Positions 62,334 through 64,000 of a stretch of DNA of 64,000 nucleotides are shown one piece after another. The DNA comes from Prado023 sp963777855 (GTDB lineage Bacteria > Actinomycetota > Actinomycetes > S36-B12 > CAIYMF01): positions 186,001-250,000 of the forward strand of contig CAVZRW010000016.1 in assembly GCA_963777855.1 (NCBI GenBank), in the 5' to 3' direction. Each line of letters opens with the position of its first letter. Position 1 is the stretch's first letter. The notes under the pieces were generated by a model. The model saw nothing but the letters and a program-made list of their open reading frames with translations, made no database searches and was not told the DNA's origin. Both the position numbers and the translations under genes were made by a program.

Positions 62334-63338
62334 TCAACCCAGGAGGAAGCCCGCCGGGAATGGGTCGGTGGGGTCGAGCAGGTACTGCGCGGTGCCGGTG
62401 ATCCAGGCGCTGCCCGTGATGGTGGGCACCACGGCCGGCATCCCGGCGACCTCGGCCTCGGCCACGAGCCGGCCCAGGAAGGGCCGGCCGAGCAGCGACT
62501 CGTTGGTGAACGGCTCGTCCAGGCCCAGCAGGCCGCGCGCGTGCAGCTGGGCCATCCGTGCGCTGGTGCCGGTGCCGCACGGAGAGCGGTCGAAGTAGCC
62601 GGGGCGGATCACCATCGCGTGCCGCGAGAGCGTGGCATCCGACTCCGGGGCCACCAGCTGGGCGTGGTGGCAGCCGTGGATCCCCGGCTCGGCGGGGTGC
62701 ACCGGCGGGGCGGCGGCCTCGATCGCGTCCAGCAGCGCGAGGCCGAAGCTCATCAGCGCGCCGGCGTTCTCCCGGCCGAAGGCCACCCCGACCTCCGCCA
62801 GCTCGGCGATCGCGTAGAAGTTGCCGCCGTAGGCCATGTCGTATCGGACGGCCCCGAACCCGGGAACCTCCACGACGGCGTCCAGCGCCGTGGCGAAGGA
62901 CTCCACGTTGCGTATGGTCACGTGCTCCGCGCGACCCTCGCGCACCGCCACCTCGGCGACCACCAGCCCGGCCGGGGTGTCCAGGCGGATGGTGGTCACC
63001 GGCTCGACGACGGGCACCATGCCCGTCTCGACCAGCACCGTGGCCACGCCGATCGTGCCGTGGCCGCACATCGGCAGGCAGCCGGCCACCTCGATGTAGA
63101 CCACGCCCCAGTCGGCGTCCGGCCGGGTGGGGGGCTGCAGGATCGCCCCGCTCATCGCCCCGTGCCCGCGCGGCTCGTACATGAGGAACGTGCGCAGGTC
63201 GTCGCGGGCGTGGATCACGTGCTGGCGGCGCGCCTCCATCGTGTCGCCGGGGAACACGCCGACCCCGCCGACGACCACGCGGGTGGGCATGCCCTCGGTG
63301 TGTGACTCCACGCAGTGCAGGACCCGTCCGGACCTCAT
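62334..63338 (-). CDS. Proline racemase / 4-hydroxyproline 2-epimerase
   Basis: A 334-residue enzyme from ATG 63338 (GGAGG six bases upstream; the in-frame GTG 63350 is less likely). The two catalytic Cys lie in CLPMCGHGTIG (about residue 90) and SPCGTGTSARMA (about 255), so it is an epimerase/racemase rather than a dehydratase, in which one Cys is replaced. RVLHCVESHTEGMPTRVVVGG opens the family. It probably turns trans-4-hydroxy-L-proline into cis-4-hydroxy-D-proline. The ATGA overlap with the upstream flavoenzyme supports a hydroxyproline catabolic operon. Confidence 0.9.
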   Translation of the reverse strand: MRSGRVLHCVESHTEGMPTRVVVGGVGVFPGDTMEARRQHVIHARDDLRTFLMYEPRGHGAMSGAILQPPTRPDADWGVVYIEVAGCLPMCGHGTIGVATVLVETGMVPVVEPVTTIRLDTPAGLVVAEVAVREGRAEHVTIRNVESFATALDAVVEVPGFGAVRYDMAYGGNFYAIAELAEVGVAFGRENAGALMSFGLALLDAIEAAAPPVHPAEPGIHGCHHAQLVAPESDATLSRHAMVIRPGYFDRSPCGTGTSARMAQLHARGLLGLDEPFTNESLLGRPFLGRLVAEAEVAGMPAVVPTITGSAWITGTAQYLLDPTDPFPAGFLLG

Positions 63339-64000
63339 CGCTGCCTCCACGGTGCGCCGGCGAACCGCTGCGGGGACAGCGGCGCGAGATCGATGGGTGC
63401 GGCCTCACCGGCCACGAGCATCGCGACCAGCTCGCCGGTGCCCGGGCCGCTGGTCGTGCCGAGCATGCCATGGCCGCTGGCCACGAGGACCGGTGATCCG
63501 GGGGAGAGTCGGCCGATCACGGGAAGGCCGTCGGGTGTCGCGGGCCGCAGGCCGGTCCACTGCTGCGTGGCCCGCGCGGCGACGGGCAGGGTCAGGGCCT
63601 GGCGGGCGGTCGTCAGGAGGGCCTCGGCGCGCGCGGGCGGGACCGCGCGGTCGCTCGCGCGAGTCAGCTCGAACCGGCCCGTGATGCGCAGGCCGCGACG
63701 CATCGGTGTGACCGCCAGCCGCTGGTCCATGAGCAGCAGTGGATGGGTGGGCAGGTCGGGGGCGTCCAGGACGGTGACCGAGTACCCCTTCGCGGGCAGG
63801 ATGGGCAGGGCGGGTACGCCGACCGCGCCGTCCCCCGCACGAGATCGAACCCCGCTGACGCCGGCCCCGCCGACGCCGGCCGCCCGGGCCAGCTCCGGCG
63901 TCCAGACCCCGGCGGCGAGCACGACCTGCTCGGCGTGGTGCACCCCGCCGTCGGTGGCCACGGTGCAGCCGGTGGCGCCGACGACGATCCCGGTGACCCG
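63335..64000 (-). CDS. FAD-dependent D-amino acid oxidase/dehydrogenase (cut by window end)
   Basis: The C-terminal ~220 residues of a glycine-oxidase/DadA-type flavoenzyme; the frame is open to the window edge, so the start is to the right. EQVVLAAGVWTPELARAAG, PILPAKGYSVTV and WTGLRPATPDGLPVIGRL with GHGMLGTTSGPGTGELVAML are standard for this group. It would oxidise the D-hydroxyproline formed by the epimerase to an imine. The stop overlaps the epimerase start by 4 bp. Confidence 0.85.
   Translation of the reverse strand, partial: RVTGIVVGATGCTVATDGGVHHAEQVVLAAGVWTPELARAAGVGGAGVSGVRSRAGDGAVGVPALPILPAKGYSVTVLDAPDLPTHPLLLMDQRLAVTPMRRGLRITGRFELTRASDRAVPPARAEALLTTARQALTLPVAARATQQWTGLRPATPDGLPVIGRLSPGSPVLVASGHGMLGTTSGPGTGELVAMLVAGEAAPIDLAPLSPQRFAGAPWRQR

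Noticed and set aside
1..64000. tRNA, rRNA or other known RNA genes
   Set aside because: No cloverleaf with a T-loop sequence and no rRNA segment was found by reading.

Overview
The window is about 64 kb of very GC-rich DNA with strong G/C bias at third codon positions, many GTG starts, frequent 1-11 bp gene overlaps, and probable leaderless genes (a TANNNT hexamer 6-7 nt before the start codon). This, with a mycobacterial-type methionine aminopeptidase and a DesA3-like desaturase beside its own reductase, points to the phylum Actinomycetota, perhaps Micrococcales. The genus cannot be told from the sequence. No rRNA, tRNA, CRISPR array or prophage was seen. The only complete mobile element is one IS630-type insertion sequence.

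Layout. 1-10.4 kb: three very large co-directional genes of unknown function, translationally linked. The first is open at the left edge and apparently frameshifted. 10.5-12.6 kb: a convergent lectin gene whose propeller is encoded by near-identical 306-bp tandem repeats. 12.7-19.7 kb: dodecin, a secreted Ycf48-like repeat protein (frameshifted), a secreted protein with a possible iron box, small membrane proteins, a glutamate-cysteine-ligase-like enzyme, a sugar acetyltransferase and a rhodanese. 19.8-22.9 kb: a zinc uptake system (znuA-znuC-znuB) divergent from zur with a Zur-box candidate. 22.9-27.8 kb: a coupled run of a GH63-like glycosidase, a CREST-family hydrolase (frameshifted), an acyltransferase and a small membrane protein. 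28.0-29.8 kb: cysK-cysE, the two steps of cysteine synthesis. 30.1-41.4 kb: META-domain and YwiC-like proteins; an ion channel, membrane alpha/beta hydrolase and CPBP protease operon; MarR, methionine aminopeptidase, an MFS exporter, an amidase pseudogene and a saccharopine-dehydrogenase-like protein.

41.5-51.5 kb: an ABC-2 exporter with a fused double permease, an RCK potassium channel, isoaspartyl methyltransferase, a decayed secreted-protein gene, a methyltransferase, a second ABC exporter, a uridine-phosphorylase-like enzyme and SixA. 51.6-58.6 kb: an MMPL transporter, a membrane protein with an HEFGH motif, and a lipid-desaturation locus in which a PucR/CdaR-type regulator is divergent from a ferredoxin reductase and a fatty acid desaturase. 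58.9-62.2 kb: a third ABC exporter, a hairpin-rich repeat stretch and the IS630-type element. 62.3-64.0 kb: a proline racemase/hydroxyproline epimerase coupled to a D-amino-acid-oxidase-type flavoenzyme cut by the window end, probably for hydroxyproline catabolism.

At least three otherwise intact genes carry one apparent frameshift each (near 2.49, 14.17 and 25.70 kb). Indel errors in GC-rich runs should be excluded before calling them pseudogenes. The most interesting uncharacterised content is the giant-gene module at 1-10.4 kb. Next come the glycosidase-CREST-acyltransferase operon, the 20-bp perfect inverted repeat inside the desaturase operon, and the repeat-amplified lectin.
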